A program made the translations under genes and the position numbers. This document shows positions 45,775 to 55,056 of a stretch of DNA of 64,000 nucleotides, piece after piece; position 1 is the first letter of the stretch; each line of letters starts with the position of its first letter. Origin of the DNA: an uncultured Aquimarina sp. (lineage in GTDB: Bacteria > Bacteroidota > Bacteroidia > Flavobacteriales > Flavobacteriaceae). Where the stretch lies: positions 62,001 through 126,000 of the forward strand of contig CANMSO010000010.1 of NCBI GenBank assembly GCA_947500545.1, given 5' to 3'. The notes under the pieces are model-generated. The model did no database searches and was not told the origin of the DNA. It was given only the letters and a program-made list of their open reading frames with translations.

Positions 45775-47196
45775 ATGGTAGCTGAGTTCAATGAAACTGA
45801 AATTTCTGAAATAGAGCAGATTTATGCTGAACAGAAATCGGAATATAGATCGATTGGAAAAACAAACGCTTCAGAACGTATTAAGAAGCTGAAAAGACTT
45901 CAGAAAGCGATTCTAAAGTTTCGTATAGAATTGCAGGAGGGCATGTGGAAGGATTTTAGAAAACCAGCTGCAGAAGTAGACCTTACAGAGATTTACCCTG
46001 TTTTAACTGAGATTAGATTTGCTTCAAAACATCTAAAAAGATGGATGAGACCAAAAAAGGTGGCCAGACCAATTACAATGATCGGGTCATCTTCTAGAGT
46101 TTGGTATGAACCAAAAGGAATGTGTCTTATTATTGCACCCTGGAATTATCCTATGCAACTCCTTTTTGCTCCATTGGTTTCGGCAATTGCTGCGGGAAAT
46201 ACAGTCATTCTGAAACCTTCCGAGTTTACTTCTCACACCGTAGCGATAATGAAATTAATTATCGCAGAGACTTTTGAGGAAAAGGAAGTTGCCATTGTAG
46301 AAGGAGGTGTCGAAGTGGCAACCAAGTTACTTAGTATGAAGTTTAGTCATGTGTTTTTTACCGGAGCTCCAGAAATAGGTAAAGTCGTGATGGCAGCTGC
46401 GTCCAAACATTTATCAAGCGTAACACTAGAATTAGGAGGTAAATCACCAACGATTATAGACGAAACTGCAAATATAAAAGCAATTGTTCCCAGGATCGTT
46501 TGGGGTAAATTTATAAATGCGGGACAGATTTGCATTGCACCCGATTATGTGGTTGTTCATGAAAGCAAAAAAGAAGAGCTTGTTCAGAGTTTGACAAGCC
46601 AAATTATTAAACATTATGGCAAAGACGCTATTCATTCTCAGGATTATCTTAGAATTATTAGTCCAAAACATTTTTCGAGATTGAAAGGATATCTAGAAAG
46701 CACATTAGAGCAAGGTGGAAAAGTAATTTATGGCGGTGCAATGAATGAAGAAGAAAATTATATAGAACCAACAGTAGTTGTAGACCCACCACATAGTTCT
46801 GATTTGATGCACAATGAGATCTTTGGCCCTATACTTCCTATTGTCACTTATAAGGATAGAGAGGAAGTAATTGAGCTTATTAACGCAAAAGAAAAACCAT
46901 TAGCCTTGTACTTGTATAGCCAGAGTAAAAAGAATATCAAATATTTCATAGAAAATACAAGCGCAGGGGGTTCATGCATTAATATGTCTAATATTCATGT
47001 TGGAAACCCTAATTTACCTTTTGGAGGAGTAAATAATAGCGGTATAGGAAAATCTAGAGGGCATTATGGATTTATGGAGTTTACAAACGAACGAGCAATT
47101 GTACATCAAAAGTTGCCAAGCGCCGTTGAGTTTATGTCTCCACCTTATACTAATTTTAAACAAAAATTGATCGATTTGACTATTAAGTACCTCTAG
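45775..47196 (+). CDS. Aldehyde dehydrogenase (NAD(P)+)
   Basis: A 473-aa aldehyde dehydrogenase of the class-3 (fatty aldehyde, ALDH3-like) type. The general base is Glu219 in LELGGKSP and the nucleophile is Cys253 in NAGQICIAPDY; PWNYPMQLLFAPLVSAIAAG and the Rossmann FTGAPEIGK are present, as is LPFGGVNNSGIG. It oxidises an aldehyde to the acid that the first enzyme of the operon can then activate with CoA, which fits a route from an alcohol or aldehyde substrate. Last gene of the operon; the next gene is convergent 12 bp away. Confidence 0.93.
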   Translation: MVAEFNETEISEIEQIYAEQKSEYRSIGKTNASERIKKLKRLQKAILKFRIELQEGMWKDFRKPAAEVDLTEIYPVLTEIRFASKHLKRWMRPKKVARPITMIGSSSRVWYEPKGMCLIIAPWNYPMQLLFAPLVSAIAAGNTVILKPSEFTSHTVAIMKLIIAETFEEKEVAIVEGGVEVATKLLSMKFSHVFFTGAPEIGKVVMAAASKHLSSVTLELGGKSPTIIDETANIKAIVPRIVWGKFINAGQICIAPDYVVVHESKKEELVQSLTSQIIKHYGKDAIHSQDYLRIISPKHFSRLKGYLESTLEQGGKVIYGGAMNEEENYIEPTVVVDPPHSSDLMHNEIFGPILPIVTYKDREEVIELINAKEKPLALYLYSQSKKNIKYFIENTSAGGSCINMSNIHVGNPNLPFGGVNNSGIGKSRGHYGFMEFTNERAIVHQKLPSAVEFMSPPYTNFKQKLIDLTIKYL

Positions 47197-47208
47197 GAAC
47201 TGTTGGTT

Positions 47209-47694
47209 TTATCTTAACGGAAATCCTTTGGCCGCCCACCAAGGGTGGATTTCTATCACTAAACGACCGGCCTTAACCATGGGGTCCATATTAGCTAAGC
47301 TATCTGCAATTTTTTGAGTTGGAGTATTATAAATGGTAATACCACGTATATCTCCATCATCACCAAAAGGACCAGAAATATCTGCATATCCTTCGTTATA
47401 CATTCTGCCCAGATGTTCCATATGTAACTTCTGTAAACTTGCAGTCTCTTCTTCGGTTTGCGAACGATTAGGACCACGTTTTAAGAATGCTATAAAATAT
47501 TGTTGCATGATCACCGTATCACCACTTTTATCATCTACATAATCAAAAATCTGAAAACCATCTTTTTGTAACTTTTCTTTAATTGACTTTGTAGAGGGTT
47601 TTTCAGTAGTCGGGGCCAAGACTTTTACTTCTTCCTTTTGTTGTTGACAAGAAAACAGAAAAAGCAATATAGGAAATATCAGTATTTTCTTCAT
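47209..47694 (-). CDS. YCII-related domain lipoprotein
   Basis: A 161-aa lipoprotein (FLFSC, Cys16) with a C-terminal YCII-like alpha/beta domain: IMQQYFIAFLKRGPNRS, HLGRMYNEGYADISGPFGD, IYNTPTQKIADSLANMDPM and RLVIEIHPWW. The family has a ferredoxin-like fold and a likely active-site His/Asp pair, but its reaction is unknown. Periplasmic by its signal peptide. It is transcribed away from the CYTH gene in the same direction. Confidence 0.85.
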   Translation of the reverse strand: MKKILIFPILLFLFSCQQQKEEVKVLAPTTEKPSTKSIKEKLQKDGFQIFDYVDDKSGDTVIMQQYFIAFLKRGPNRSQTEEETASLQKLHMEHLGRMYNEGYADISGPFGDDGDIRGITIYNTPTQKIADSLANMDPMVKAGRLVIEIHPWWAAKGFPLR

Positions 47695-47729
47695 ATTTTT
47701 TGATCATTTTAAACTTAAAAAGACATGTT

Positions 47730-48197
47730 TTATGATGTTTTGAATGGTTTTTTGCTTAATTGTGAATTGTAATATCTAGAATCACCAGTAACTTCTTCTC
47801 CTAACCACTCAGGCTTTAAAAAATTCTCGTTTTCATGGCGTAGTTCAATTTCGGCAATGATCAGTCCGTTATGTTGACCATAAAACTCGTCTACTTCAAT
47901 GATATGCGTGCCAGAAGGAATTTCATAACGCGTTTTTTCGATGATTCCTTCTTCACACAATAACATCAATTGTTCTGCTTCAATTACCGGGATTTCCTTT
48001 TCCCACTCAAAACGAGAGGTGCCAGATGCATTGCCAATGCCTTTTATAGTAAGAAAGGCTTGATCTCCTTTTACCCGAACGCGTACAGTACGTTCAGGAT
48101 CAGTATTCAGAAACCCTTGTACTATACGATAGTTTTTTTGTGCTTCATTTTTATAGGTTTCAGAATTAACTAGGAATTTACGTTCTATTTCGATCAT
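47730..48197 (-). CDS. CYTH-domain protein (triphosphate tunnel metalloenzyme)
   Basis: A 155-aa CYTH protein with the N-terminal EIERKFLV signature and a tunnel of beta strands rich in Arg, Lys and Glu (TVRVRVKGDQAFLTIKG, FEWEKEIP, HIIEVDEFYGQHNGLIIAEIEL). This family hydrolyses inorganic triphosphate, thiamine triphosphate or, rarely, makes cAMP; tripolyphosphatase is the usual activity in bacteria. It is 36 bp from the NAD(P)-binding gene upstream. Confidence 0.93.
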   Translation of the reverse strand: MIEIERKFLVNSETYKNEAQKNYRIVQGFLNTDPERTVRVRVKGDQAFLTIKGIGNASGTSRFEWEKEIPVIEAEQLMLLCEEGIIEKTRYEIPSGTHIIEVDEFYGQHNGLIIAEIELRHENENFLKPEWLGEEVTGDSRYYNSQLSKKPFKTS

Positions 48198-48233
48198 GAC
48201 AATGTTTTATTTCTCATCTAGATGAGAATTTTT

Positions 48234-48893
48234 TTATTTGTTATGTACAAGCTCCTTTATCTTATCAGAAAGCACTCTTTTCTCTTCAAAATCGTTATTT
48301 ACCAACCAAATCATAGCTGAAACGATCGTTTCAGGATAGATGGTTTGATATTTTTTTAATGGACCCAGAAGTAATGGGTTAAATATCTTCATTAACACCT
48401 TAAAAAAGTGTTCTCCGGATCTTTTCTCGACTCTTTTTCCGCCAATGAGTGAAGGCTGCAATATATGTGTTTTAGGAATATCAAATTCCAGAACTGCTTT
48501 TTCCATTTCACCTTTGGTGCGGTTGTAGAATACCCGGCTTTCTGCATCTGCTCCTAATGCAGAAATAATAACTAGAGTTTTAATTTTATTGGTTTTGCAT
48601 AGCCTAGCTGCGCTTACCGGAATACCATAATCAATTTTGTGATATAAATCTTTATCAGGGGTTTTTGCATTAGTTGTTCCAATACAGCAAAAAACTTCGT
48701 CTGCAGTAAAATCCTGTGCACTATCTCGTAACTGAAGCATATCTATGAGATGTTCTTCTATCTTTGGATGAGAGATATTGACACTTTTTCTGGAGAACAG
48801 TTTGATTTTTTCATATCTATCGTCCTGGATAAGCTTTTGAAGTAAAATCCCACCAGTAAGCCCTGTGGCACCAAGTATGATTGCTGTTTTCAT
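48234..48893 (-). CDS. NAD(P)H-binding atypical SDR (HTATIP2/YbjT-like)
   Basis: A 219-aa Rossmann protein with AIILGATGLTGGILLQKLI at the N-terminus, CCIGTTNAKTPDK and LVIISALGADAESRVFYNRT and KGEMEKAV. These are the marks of the oxidoreductase HTATIP2-type atypical SDRs, whose reactions are mostly unknown. Probably in one unit with the CYTH gene. Confidence 0.88.
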   Translation of the reverse strand: MKTAIILGATGLTGGILLQKLIQDDRYEKIKLFSRKSVNISHPKIEEHLIDMLQLRDSAQDFTADEVFCCIGTTNAKTPDKDLYHKIDYGIPVSAARLCKTNKIKTLVIISALGADAESRVFYNRTKGEMEKAVLEFDIPKTHILQPSLIGGKRVEKRSGEHFFKVLMKIFNPLLLGPLKKYQTIYPETIVSAMIWLVNNDFEEKRVLSDKIKELVHNK

Positions 48894-48958
48894 GATAATT
48901 AAATCTTAATTGGAGAATTCGACCTAAAGATATTACAATTTGAATAATCAATATCTCT

Positions 48959-48971
48959 TATTTTTGTATTG
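48959..48971 (+). promoter_or_regulatory. -7 element directly ahead of dinB
   Basis: TATTTTTG (48959-48966), an exact TAnnTTTG, ends 4 bp before the GTG of dinB. The nearest -33 TTG is 16 bp upstream (48940-48942), on the short side. If used, the transcript would begin at or near the start codon. Confidence 0.35.
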
Positions 48972-50077
48972 TGGAAGAATTACTAGAACATAGAAAAATT
49001 ATTCACGTAGATATGGATGCATTCTACGCTTCGGTAGAGCAAATGGACAATCCCGAACTTAAGGGAAAGCCATTGGCTGTAGGCGGAGGAGGAAAACGCG
49101 GAGTGGTAAGCGCGGCAAGTTACGAAGCTCGTGTGTTTGGTGTACGTTCTGCAATGCCCGGTTTCACAGCAAGAAAGCTATGCCCAGATCTGATCTTTGT
49201 TCGCCCACGATATGATCGGTATCAGGAAATTTCATCTAAAATCAGAAAGATATTTTTTGATTATACAGATTTGGTCGAGCCCTTATCGCTAGATGAAGCA
49301 TATTTGGATGTTACCGAAAATAAAAAAGGAAATCCAAGCGCCACATTACTCGCTCAGGAAATCCGTAAACGAATTTTGGATGAGGTGGGCTTAACTGCCT
49401 CTGCGGGAATATCTATAAATAAGTTCATTGCTAAGGTTGCTAGTGATTATAATAAGCCCAATGGGCAGAAAACAGTAAACCCTGAGGAAGTAATTGAATT
49501 CCTAGAGGATCTTGATGTCAAAAAATTCTACGGCGTAGGAAAAGTTACTCAGGCCAAAATGTATTCGATGGGGATTTATACAGGCAAGGACCTGAAAACA
49601 AAATCTGAAGAGTTTCTTACGCAGCATTTCGGTAAATCAGGGGGGCATTATTATCGTATAGTACGAGGAGTCCACCGAAGTGAAGTAAAACCTAATAGAG
49701 AACGTAAATCCCTTGCTGCAGAACGAACGTTTAGCGAAAACATATCTTCGGAAATATACATGTTAGAGCGATTAGAAAACATTGCCGAAGAATTACAAAA
49801 ACGACTGAAGCAAAGCAAAGTTGCCGGTAGAACGGTGACGTTGAAGATTAAATACAGCGATTTTTCTTTACAAACCCGAAGTAAAACCTTGCCATATTAT
49901 GTAAGCGATGCCGACATCTTATTAGAAACGGCGAAAGAGTTGCTATATCAAGAGAAAATGAAAAATTCTGTACGATTGCTTGGGATCTCATTATCAAATC
50001 TAAATACCGGAAAGAAAAATGAAAAGAAAAAAGAGGAAGATGAGGTAGAGATTATTCAATTGCGATTTGATTTTTGA
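48971..50077 (+). CDS. dinB: DNA polymerase IV (Y-family)
   Basis: A 368-aa translesion polymerase. The catalytic motifs VDMDAFYASVEQ, YEARVFGVRSAMP and SLDEAYLDVT are intact, the thumb (KFYGVGKVTQAKM) and the little-finger domain follow, and a basic, Lys-rich stretch precedes the C-terminal IIQLRFDF, which may be the clamp-binding peptide. The start is GTG 48971; the next Met lies inside the first catalytic motif. Usually SOS- or stress-related, but no LexA site was recognised. Confidence 0.96.
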   Translation: MEELLEHRKIIHVDMDAFYASVEQMDNPELKGKPLAVGGGGKRGVVSAASYEARVFGVRSAMPGFTARKLCPDLIFVRPRYDRYQEISSKIRKIFFDYTDLVEPLSLDEAYLDVTENKKGNPSATLLAQEIRKRILDEVGLTASAGISINKFIAKVASDYNKPNGQKTVNPEEVIEFLEDLDVKKFYGVGKVTQAKMYSMGIYTGKDLKTKSEEFLTQHFGKSGGHYYRIVRGVHRSEVKPNRERKSLAAERTFSENISSEIYMLERLENIAEELQKRLKQSKVAGRTVTLKIKYSDFSLQTRSKTLPYYVSDADILLETAKELLYQEKMKNSVRLLGISLSNLNTGKKNEKKKEEDEVEIIQLRFDF

Positions 50078-50105
50078 TGAAAAGGCGATTTTTTGACACT
50101 TTTTC

Positions 50106-50147
50106 ATCAATTTATGATCAAAAAACACTCAAAATTGATTTTTTTTG
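50106..50147 (+). terminator. Weak hairpin after dinB
   Basis: ATCAATTT and AAATTGAT pair over an 18-base loop and are followed by eight Ts. It lies between convergent genes; the loop is long, so this is only a possible terminator. Confidence 0.3.
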
Positions 50148-50149
50148 CC

Positions 50150-51295
50150 TTAAATCCCACACAAAATATCTGCAGCTCGTTTCAGCGTATCTTCAGTTTT
50201 AGCAAAGCAAAATCGTAATACTTTATCATCTTGTTGGTTTAAATTAAAAACAGAAACAGGGATTGAAGCTATTTTGTGTTCTTTGGTTAGCCTTTCGGCA
50301 AAAGTCACGTCACCTTCATCTGTAATTGCAGTGTAATCCAGTAACTGAAAATAGGTTCCAGCAGCGGGAGTAAAACTAAAACGAGAATCTTTGATTAGAG
50401 ATAAGAATATATCACGTTTTTCCTGATAAAAGTCAGGAAGAGATAGGTAGTTCTCGGGGTCTTTTAGGTATTCTACCAGTGCATACTGCATGGGGTGATT
50501 ACTACAGAAGACATTAAATTGGTGTACTTTGCGAAACTCTACCATTAACTCTTTGGGAGCAAGGCAATATCCCATTTTCCAACCTGTGATATGAAATGTT
50601 TTTCCAAATGAGGCGGTGATAAAAGCACGTTCTGCCAATCCCGAAAATTTAGCCGCGCTCTCATGTTGTTGGCCATCAAAAATGATATGTTCATATACTT
50701 CGTCGCTCAGTAAAATAATATCAGTATCCCGAAGTAGTTTTTCCAATTGTAGCATATCTTCTTTGGACCAAACAGTACCGCTTGGGTTATGCGGAGAGTT
50801 GATGATCACCATTTTGGTTTTAGTAGTGATTTTAGAAGCTACTTCTTGCCAGTCTACTGTAAAATTAGGGGCTGATAGTTGTATAGGAACGATCGTTCCG
50901 CCAAATAATTTGATAGAAGGTTCATAAGAATCGTAGGCTGGTTTAAAAATAATCACCTCGTCGCCAGGGTTAATAAATGCCGAAATAATGGTAAAAATGG
51001 CTTGTGTTGCACCAGATGTTACTGTAATTTCAGTATCAGGGTGATAATTACTGCCATACAATGTATTGGTTTTCTCTGCAATAATTTCTCGTAACCCCAT
51101 TAAACCTGGCATTGGAGCATATTGATTATGTCCTTTTTTCATGCCCTGGGTAACTAAATCTATAAGTTCTGGATTAGCTTCAAAATTAGGGAAGCCTTGT
51201 GATAGGTTAATTGCATCATATTCTGATGCAAGCTTGCTCATTATCGTAAATATTGTTATAGATACCTCTGGAAGTTTAGATATGATATTTTGCAT
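50150..51295 (-). CDS. PLP-dependent aminotransferase class I (methionine aminotransferase type)
   Basis: A 381-aa fold-type I aminotransferase resembling YbdL/kynurenine aminotransferase, which uses methionine and aromatic amino acids. It has INLSQGFPNF at the N-terminus, TSGATQAIF, NSPHNPSG, the PLP-stacking SDEVYEH and the Schiff-base Lys232 in SFGKTFHITGWK; the C-terminal Arg is in VLRFCFAK. Cytoplasmic. It is divergent from sdhC and convergent with dinB. Confidence 0.93.
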   Translation of the reverse strand: MQNIISKLPEVSITIFTIMSKLASEYDAINLSQGFPNFEANPELIDLVTQGMKKGHNQYAPMPGLMGLREIIAEKTNTLYGSNYHPDTEITVTSGATQAIFTIISAFINPGDEVIIFKPAYDSYEPSIKLFGGTIVPIQLSAPNFTVDWQEVASKITTKTKMVIINSPHNPSGTVWSKEDMLQLEKLLRDTDIILLSDEVYEHIIFDGQQHESAAKFSGLAERAFITASFGKTFHITGWKMGYCLAPKELMVEFRKVHQFNVFCSNHPMQYALVEYLKDPENYLSLPDFYQEKRDIFLSLIKDSRFSFTPAAGTYFQLLDYTAITDEGDVTFAERLTKEHKIASIPVSVFNLNQQDDKVLRFCFAKTEDTLKRAADILCGI

Positions 51296-51441
51296 GCCTT
51301 AAAATTAGCATATTTCTAATTACATTCATCTTTTTTGTTGAATCTTAAATCATTAACTCAAACGATTTCGCTTTTTAGCTTAAACAAAAGACAAATTGTA
51401 TTTTAAATTCATTATAAATACGACATAAACAGACGAAAATG

Positions 51442-51472
51442 TTGGTAAAAAGGTGTGCGAACCTTATTTTTG
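51442..51472 (+). promoter_or_regulatory. Promoter of the sdhCAB operon
   Basis: TTG at 51442-51444, a 20-bp spacer and an exact -7 element TATTTTTG at 51465-51472, the canonical Bacteroidota vegetative arrangement. It would give a 5' leader of about 25 bases before the sdhC ATG at 51501. Confidence 0.75.
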
Positions 51473-51500
51473 TTTTTCAAAATTTTAAACATTTTAAATA

Positions 51501-52160
51501 ATGGGTGGATTGATAAAATCTTCAATAGCAAGAAAAGTTGCCATGGCACTTTCGGGACTTTTCTTAGTTTTCTTCTTATTACAACACTTTACAATCAATT
51601 TTACTTCAATTTTTAGCGCAGATGTTTTTAATGAACTATCTCATTTTATGGGAACCAATCCTTTGGTTCAGTTCGCTTTGCAACCTGTGCTTATTTTTGG
51701 AGTAGTTTTTCATTTTGTAATGGGATTTGTATTAGAACTTAAGAATAGAAACGCGAGAACAGTTAAGTATGCAAAATATAGCGGCGGCGCTAATGCTTCA
51801 TGGGTGTCTAGAAATATGATTTATTCTGGATTGGTGATTCTTGCATTTTTGGGATTACATTTTTACGATTTCTGGATTCCAGAAATGGTTCATAAATATG
51901 TAGAGTTTGCACCAGAAGATCCTACACGTTATTATCCAGAGTTGCTACACAGGTTTGAAAGTCCTGTACGTACTGGGTTATATGCAGTTTCATTTGTGTT
52001 TTTAGCGTTACACCTATGGCACGGATTTGCGTCTTCATTTCAATCTGTAGGGTTTAATAATAAGTATTCTGTAGCGGCGACTAAGTTTGCTAAGGCTTTT
52101 TCAATTGTAATCCCATTAGGATTTATAGTTGTAGCGATAGCACTTCATTTAACTCATTAA
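51501..52160 (+). CDS. sdhC: Succinate dehydrogenase cytochrome b subunit (type B, diheme)
   Basis: A 219-aa membrane anchor with five predicted helices, the single-subunit diheme type found in Bacteroidota. Candidate heme-ligand histidines lie in FLLQHFTIN, VVFHFVMG, GLHFYDFW and ALHLWHGF. It hands electrons to menaquinone. First gene of the operon, 12 bp before sdhA, behind a clear promoter. Confidence 0.95.
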   Translation: MGGLIKSSIARKVAMALSGLFLVFFLLQHFTINFTSIFSADVFNELSHFMGTNPLVQFALQPVLIFGVVFHFVMGFVLELKNRNARTVKYAKYSGGANASWVSRNMIYSGLVILAFLGLHFYDFWIPEMVHKYVEFAPEDPTRYYPELLHRFESPVRTGLYAVSFVFLALHLWHGFASSFQSVGFNNKYSVAATKFAKAFSIVIPLGFIVVAIALHLTH

Positions 52161-52172
52161 AAAACCACTATT

Positions 52173-54188
52173 ATGTCAATTTTAGATTCTAAAATACCTG
52201 AAGGTCCACTGGCAGATAAGTGGACAAAACATAAAAATACAATTAACCTGGTTAACCCAGCCAATAAGCGTAATATAGATATTATTGTTGTTGGAACAGG
52301 GTTAGCAGGAGGAAGCGCAGCTGCTACATTGGCTGAGCTTGGTTATAATGTAAAAACATTTTGTTATTCTGATTCACCTCGTCGTGCACACTCTATTGCT
52401 GCGCAAGGAGGGATCAATGCAGCAAAAAATTATCAAGGAGACGGCGATTCTGATTATCGTTTGTTTTACGATACTATAAAAGGAGGAGATTACAGATCTC
52501 GTGAAGCGAATGTATATCGTTTGGCAGAGGTTTCAGGTAATATTATCGACCAATGTGTGGCACAAGGAGTTCCTTTTGCACGTGAATATGGAGGTTTGCT
52601 CGATAACCGATCTTTTGGTGGCGTTTTGGTGTCCAGAACATTTTATGCTAAAGGGCAAACAGGTCAGCAGTTGTTACTAGGAGCATATTCTGCTATGAAT
52701 CGTCAGATTAATAGAGGAAAAATACAGTCCTTTAATCGTCACGAAATGCTGGATCTGGTAAAAGTTGATGGTAAAGCACGTGGGATTATAGCTCGTAACC
52801 TTGTTACTGGGGAGATAGAAAGACATTCTGCTCATGCAGTGGTCTTGGCAACTGGAGGATACGGAAACGTATTCTATTTGAGTACCAATGCTATGGGAAG
52901 CAATGTAATGGCAGCCTGGAGAGCACACCGTAGAGGTGCTTTCTTTGCAAATCCTTGTTACACACAAATTCACCCAACTTGTATTCCAGTATCCGGAGAT
53001 CATCAGTCTAAATTGACATTGATGTCCGAATCATTGCGTAATGACGGACGTATTTGGGTGCCTAAAAGAATTGAAGATGTTGAGGCGATACGTGCAGGCA
53101 AGTTAAAGCCTACGCAACTGTCTGAAGAAGAAAGAGATTATTACTTAGAACGTCGTTATCCGGCTTTTGGTAACCTTGTGCCACGTGATGTAGCATCCAG
53201 AGCGGCAAAAGAACGTTGTGACGCTGGTTACGGCGTTAATAAGACAGGAGAAGCAGTATACCTTGATTTTGCGGCAGCAATACAGAGATATGGAAAAGAA
53301 AAAGCACTAACTTCAGGAATACATAATCCTTCTAAAGAAGAGATTACCAAATTAGGAGAGGAAGTTATTGAAGCTAAATATGGTAATCTGTTTCAGATGT
53401 ATGAGAAGATCGTTGATGAGAATCCATACAAAACACCGATGATGATTTATCCTGCAGTACATTACACGATGGGTGGTCTTTGGGTGGATTATAACTTACA
53501 AACTACAATACCTGGATGTTATGCCGCAGGAGAAGCAAATTTCTCTGATCATGGAGCTAATCGTTTAGGAGCTTCTGCATTGATGCAAGGTTTGGCTGAT
53601 GGATATTTCGTGTTACCATATACTATTGGAGATTATTTATCTCATGATATTCGTACCGGAAAAATCCCAACAGATACTCCAGAGTTTGATGAGGCAGAAA
53701 AGCATGTAAAAGATCGCATTGAGAAATTGATGGGAGGATCTGGACAACATTCTGTAGATTATTACCATAAGAAATTAGGTAAAATCATGTGGAACAAATG
53801 TGGAATGTCTCGTAATGAAAAAGATTTGAAATCAGCAATTGATGAGATTGCTGCTTTGCGTGAAGATTTCTGGAAGAATGTAAAAATTCCTGGAACAGCA
53901 AATAGTATGAATCCGGAATTAGAAAAAGCTGGAAGAGTAGCTGATTTCTTGGAATTAGGAGAATTGTTTGCAAAAGATGCACTAGATCGTAATGAATCTT
54001 GTGGAGGACACTTTAGAGAAGAATCGGTAGAACAAGAAGGCGAGCAAAAAGGTGAAGCATTGCGTGATGATAAAAACTTCAAATATGTTTCTGCATGGGA
54101 ATATAAAGGAGAGCCTAAAGACGCACAATTACATAAAGAAGATTTAGTCTTCGAAAACATTGAATTAAAAACACGTTCTTATAAATAA
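52173..54188 (+). CDS. sdhA: Succinate dehydrogenase/fumarate reductase flavoprotein subunit
   Basis: A 671-aa FAD subunit that oxidises succinate to fumarate. Seen are the FAD loop VVGTGLAGGSAAATLAELG, the flavinylation segment RRAHSIAAQGGINAAKN, the substrate site HPTCIPVSG, HYTMGGLWVD and the GEANFSDHGANRLGASALMQ stretch. Length and layout match the type-B enzymes of Bacteroidota. 6 bp before sdhB. Confidence 0.97.
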   Translation: MSILDSKIPEGPLADKWTKHKNTINLVNPANKRNIDIIVVGTGLAGGSAAATLAELGYNVKTFCYSDSPRRAHSIAAQGGINAAKNYQGDGDSDYRLFYDTIKGGDYRSREANVYRLAEVSGNIIDQCVAQGVPFAREYGGLLDNRSFGGVLVSRTFYAKGQTGQQLLLGAYSAMNRQINRGKIQSFNRHEMLDLVKVDGKARGIIARNLVTGEIERHSAHAVVLATGGYGNVFYLSTNAMGSNVMAAWRAHRRGAFFANPCYTQIHPTCIPVSGDHQSKLTLMSESLRNDGRIWVPKRIEDVEAIRAGKLKPTQLSEEERDYYLERRYPAFGNLVPRDVASRAAKERCDAGYGVNKTGEAVYLDFAAAIQRYGKEKALTSGIHNPSKEEITKLGEEVIEAKYGNLFQMYEKIVDENPYKTPMMIYPAVHYTMGGLWVDYNLQTTIPGCYAAGEANFSDHGANRLGASALMQGLADGYFVLPYTIGDYLSHDIRTGKIPTDTPEFDEAEKHVKDRIEKLMGGSGQHSVDYYHKKLGKIMWNKCGMSRNEKDLKSAIDEIAALREDFWKNVKIPGTANSMNPELEKAGRVADFLELGELFAKDALDRNESCGGHFREESVEQEGEQKGEALRDDKNFKYVSAWEYKGEPKDAQLHKEDLVFENIELKTRSYK

Positions 54189-54194
54189 AAAGCT

Positions 54195-54941
54195 ATGAAT
54201 CTTACACTAAAAATATGGCGTCAAAAAGATGCTGCATCACAAGGATCGATAGTAGACTATCAAGTGAAAGGAATTGAAGGTGACATGTCTTTTTTAGAAA
54301 TGTTAGACGTGTTAAACGAACAATTAATTACTAAAGGAGATGACCCTGTAGTATTTGATCATGATTGTAGAGAAGGAATCTGCGGAGCTTGTTCTTTGCA
54401 AATTAACGGAGAACCGCACGGTCCTGACCGCTTGGTCACTACTTGTCAATTACATATGCGTAAATTTAACGATGGCGATACAATTTATATCGAACCATTT
54501 AGAGCCAAAGCGTTTCCTGTGGTGAAAGATTTAATGGTAGACCGTTCTTCCTTTGAACGTATACAACAGGCTGGAGGATATATTTCTGTAAATACTTCTG
54601 GAAATACACAAGATGCTAATGCTATTCCTATTCCTAAGGAAGATGCTGATCAGGCAATGGATGCAGCAACATGTATTGGATGTGGTGCCTGTGTAGCGGC
54701 TTGTAGAAATGCTTCTGCAATGTTGTTTACATCTGCAAAGGTTTCACAATATGCATTATTACCGCAAGGTCAGGTAGAGGCGACCGATCGTGTATTGGCA
54801 ATGGTAAATCAAATGGATGAAGAAGGTTTTGGTAACTGTACCAATACAGGTGCGTGTGAGATCGAATGTCCAAAGGGGATTTCTCTTGAAAATATAGCGC
54901 GTATGAACCGCGAATATTTAAAAGCGAGTTTGAAAGGATAA
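54195..54941 (+). CDS. sdhB: Succinate dehydrogenase iron-sulfur subunit
   Basis: A 248-aa iron-sulfur subunit. The 2Fe-2S cluster site is CREGICGACS, the 4Fe-4S site CIGCGACVAAC, and further cysteines lie in CTNTGACEIECPKGI for the remaining cluster. It links the flavin in SdhA to the heme subunit. Last gene of the operon, followed by a strong terminator. Confidence 0.97.
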   Translation: MNLTLKIWRQKDAASQGSIVDYQVKGIEGDMSFLEMLDVLNEQLITKGDDPVVFDHDCREGICGACSLQINGEPHGPDRLVTTCQLHMRKFNDGDTIYIEPFRAKAFPVVKDLMVDRSSFERIQQAGGYISVNTSGNTQDANAIPIPKEDADQAMDAATCIGCGACVAACRNASAMLFTSAKVSQYALLPQGQVEATDRVLAMVNQMDEEGFGNCTNTGACEIECPKGISLENIARMNREYLKASLKG

Positions 54942-54963
54942 GCTTTTAAGAAACAAATTGTTT

Positions 54964-54999
54964 AAAAAACTCCAAATCTTTTCAGATTTGGAGTTTTTT
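54964..54999. terminator. Bidirectional rho-independent terminator after sdhB
   Basis: AAAAAACTCCAAATC, loop TTTTCA, GATTTGGAGTTTTTT: a 15-bp perfect stem with A and T runs on both sides. It ends sdhCAB on the plus strand and would also stop the peptide gene at 55057 on the minus strand. Confidence 0.93.
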
Positions 55000-55056
55000 A
55001 ATATAACATTCTTCAAAAACTAAGAAGAAAAGTTTTTAATCCTTTTCATAAATTGA

